Positions 12,954-13,380 of a stretch of 13,380 nucleotides of DNA are shown here, piece by piece. Positions within the stretch are counted from its first letter, which is position 1; each line of letters starts with the position of its first letter. The translations under genes and the position numbers were made by a program. The notes beneath the pieces were generated by a model, which did not search any database, had not been told where the DNA came from, and saw nothing but the letters and a program-made list of their open reading frames with translations. The stretch comes from 73-13 sp035555435 (lineage in GTDB: Bacteria > Actinomycetota > Actinomycetes > Actinomycetales > Microbacteriaceae), in assembly GCA_035555435.1 (NCBI GenBank), contig DATMGN010000014.1, positions 1 to 13,380 of the forward strand, in the 5' to 3' direction.

Positions 12954-12982
12954 TTGACAGCGTCGTGCGGGATGCTCATACT
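12954..12982 (+). promoter_or_regulatory. Sigma-70-type promoter of the FAD monooxygenase gene
   Basis: TTGACA (12954-12959), a 17-bp spacer and CATACT (12977-12982) make the most canonical promoter in the window. The start is expected near 12989, leaving about an 80-nt leader before the GTG at 13070. It lies 13 nt after the FUSC stop, in a locally AT-richer stretch. Confidence 0.7.
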
Positions 12983-12994
12983 CGGAACCACCAC

Positions 12995-13013
12995 TGTTTA
13001 GTGGCATTAAACA
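12995..13013 (+). promoter_or_regulatory. 19-bp palindromic operator, TetR-like
   Basis: TGTTTAGTG and CATTAAACA flank a single central G and match in 8 of 9 symmetric positions. It lies a few bases after the predicted transcription start, where a bound dimer would block RNA polymerase. Size and symmetry fit TetR- or MarR-family repressors; the repressor gene is not in the window. Inner part can also form a CCACT-GTTT-AGTGG hairpin. Confidence 0.65.
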
Positions 13014-13069
13014 CCGTGTGCAGCGGCCTCGATCGACGCCGCGCACCGGCACGGTACGAGGAGGTACTG

Positions 13070-13380
13070 GTGGAGGAGATCGACGTCCCGGTCCTGATCG
13101 TCGGGGGGAGCCTCGTCGGACTGAGCGCGTCCGTCGCGCTCGCCGCGCACGGCGTCCCCAACCTCGTCGTCGAGCGGCACCGCGGCACCGCCATCCACCC
13201 GCGCGCGGCGATGTTCCACCAGCGCACGACGGAGATCTTCCGCGAGCTCGGCGTCCTCGAGGAGGTCGAGCGAGCGGCAGAACGCGAGTTCCTCCAGAAC
13301 GGCGCGATCATGGCGGTCGAGTCGCTCGGCGGCAAGGAGCTCGTCTACTTCCAGGAGAACGTCAACGAGGGCGTCGAGCA
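13070..13380 (+). CDS. FAD-dependent aromatic hydroxylase, N-terminal part
   Basis: The gene runs off the window; 103 complete codons are visible. The GTG at 13070 has a strong GAGGAGG (13058-13064) 5 nt upstream. The N-terminus VPVLIVGGSLVGLSASVALA is a Rossmann FAD-binding fold in which GGSLVG (12-17) is the GxGxxG variant with Ser at the second Gly, common in the PheA/TfdB-like flavin monooxygenases. ER (35-36) after the second strand would bind the FAD ribose, and HPRAAMFHQRTTEIFRELG (43-61) matches the conserved arginine-containing stretch of this class. Such enzymes hydroxylate phenolic or polyketide substrates with NADPH and O2. Substrate unknown; a drug-modifying or catabolic role is possible. 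Control by the upstream operator is likely. Confidence 0.85.
   Translation, partial: MEEIDVPVLIVGGSLVGLSASVALAAHGVPNLVVERHRGTAIHPRAAMFHQRTTEIFRELGVLEEVERAAEREFLQNGAIMAVESLGGKELVYFQENVNEGVE

Noticed and set aside
11576..12994. 472-aa - strand frame opposite the FUSC gene
   Set aside because: Arg/Asp/His-rich antisense reading with no domain; the + strand has clear membrane helices.

Overview
The window is high-GC DNA from an actinomycete, most likely of the family Microbacteriaceae. The evidence is strong G/C bias at third codon positions, frequent GTG starts, leaderless promoters of the TAnnnT type, PhoP-type PHO boxes built from 11-bp GTTCACC repeats, a GlnR-type orphan regulator beside the pst/ppk genes, and the intergenic 'GGTCTCGATACG...CTACTCGACC' repeat that I associate with this family. 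No rRNA, tRNA, CRISPR array or insertion sequence is visible. I had no database access, so family and synteny statements come from recall and sequence motifs.

Left part (1-1180): a 209-aa conserved hypothetical on the + strand converges on a 118-aa hypothetical on the - strand, with hairpins over both stop codons. A 110-bp tandem repeat separates the second gene from the pst operon. Phosphate block (1180-8616, all - strand, transcribed right to left): ppk (polyphosphate kinase), mutT1-like (Nudix plus histidine phosphatase), pstS (phosphate-binding lipoprotein), pstC and pstA (permeases) and pstB (ATPase). Two PHO boxes are visible, one before pstS and one before ppk, each ending 5-6 bp before a -10 hexamer. 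High-affinity phosphate import and polyphosphate metabolism are therefore probably induced together under phosphate starvation. Two hairpins in the pstS-pstC gap could raise pstS above the permease genes.

Middle (8617-9534): a gene-free stretch with clustered inverted repeats, then an orphan GlnR-like nitrogen regulator on the - strand. GlnR is divergent from a + strand group: a small three-helix membrane protein, a 36-aa single-helix membrane peptide, a nitrobindin/FABP-like haem protein, a YgfZ/Caf17-like folate-binding protein for Fe-S maintenance, and a FUSC-type membrane protein. The last three are joined by 1- and 4-nt overlaps (TGATG, TTGA) and look like one operon. The ygfZ gene carries four in-frame 27-bp copies of a palindromic repeat related to the intergenic repeat at 1055-1164.

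Right edge (12941-13380): a TTGACA-17-CATACT promoter with a 19-bp near-palindromic operator just downstream drives the start of an FAD-dependent aromatic hydroxylase cut by the window end. This looks like a separate, repressor-controlled unit.

Nothing here is a clearly new defence or mobile system. The most notable structure is regulatory: a repeated '-10 hexamer, 6 nt, start codon' architecture at six genes, the two PHO boxes, and the repeat element accommodated inside ygfZ.
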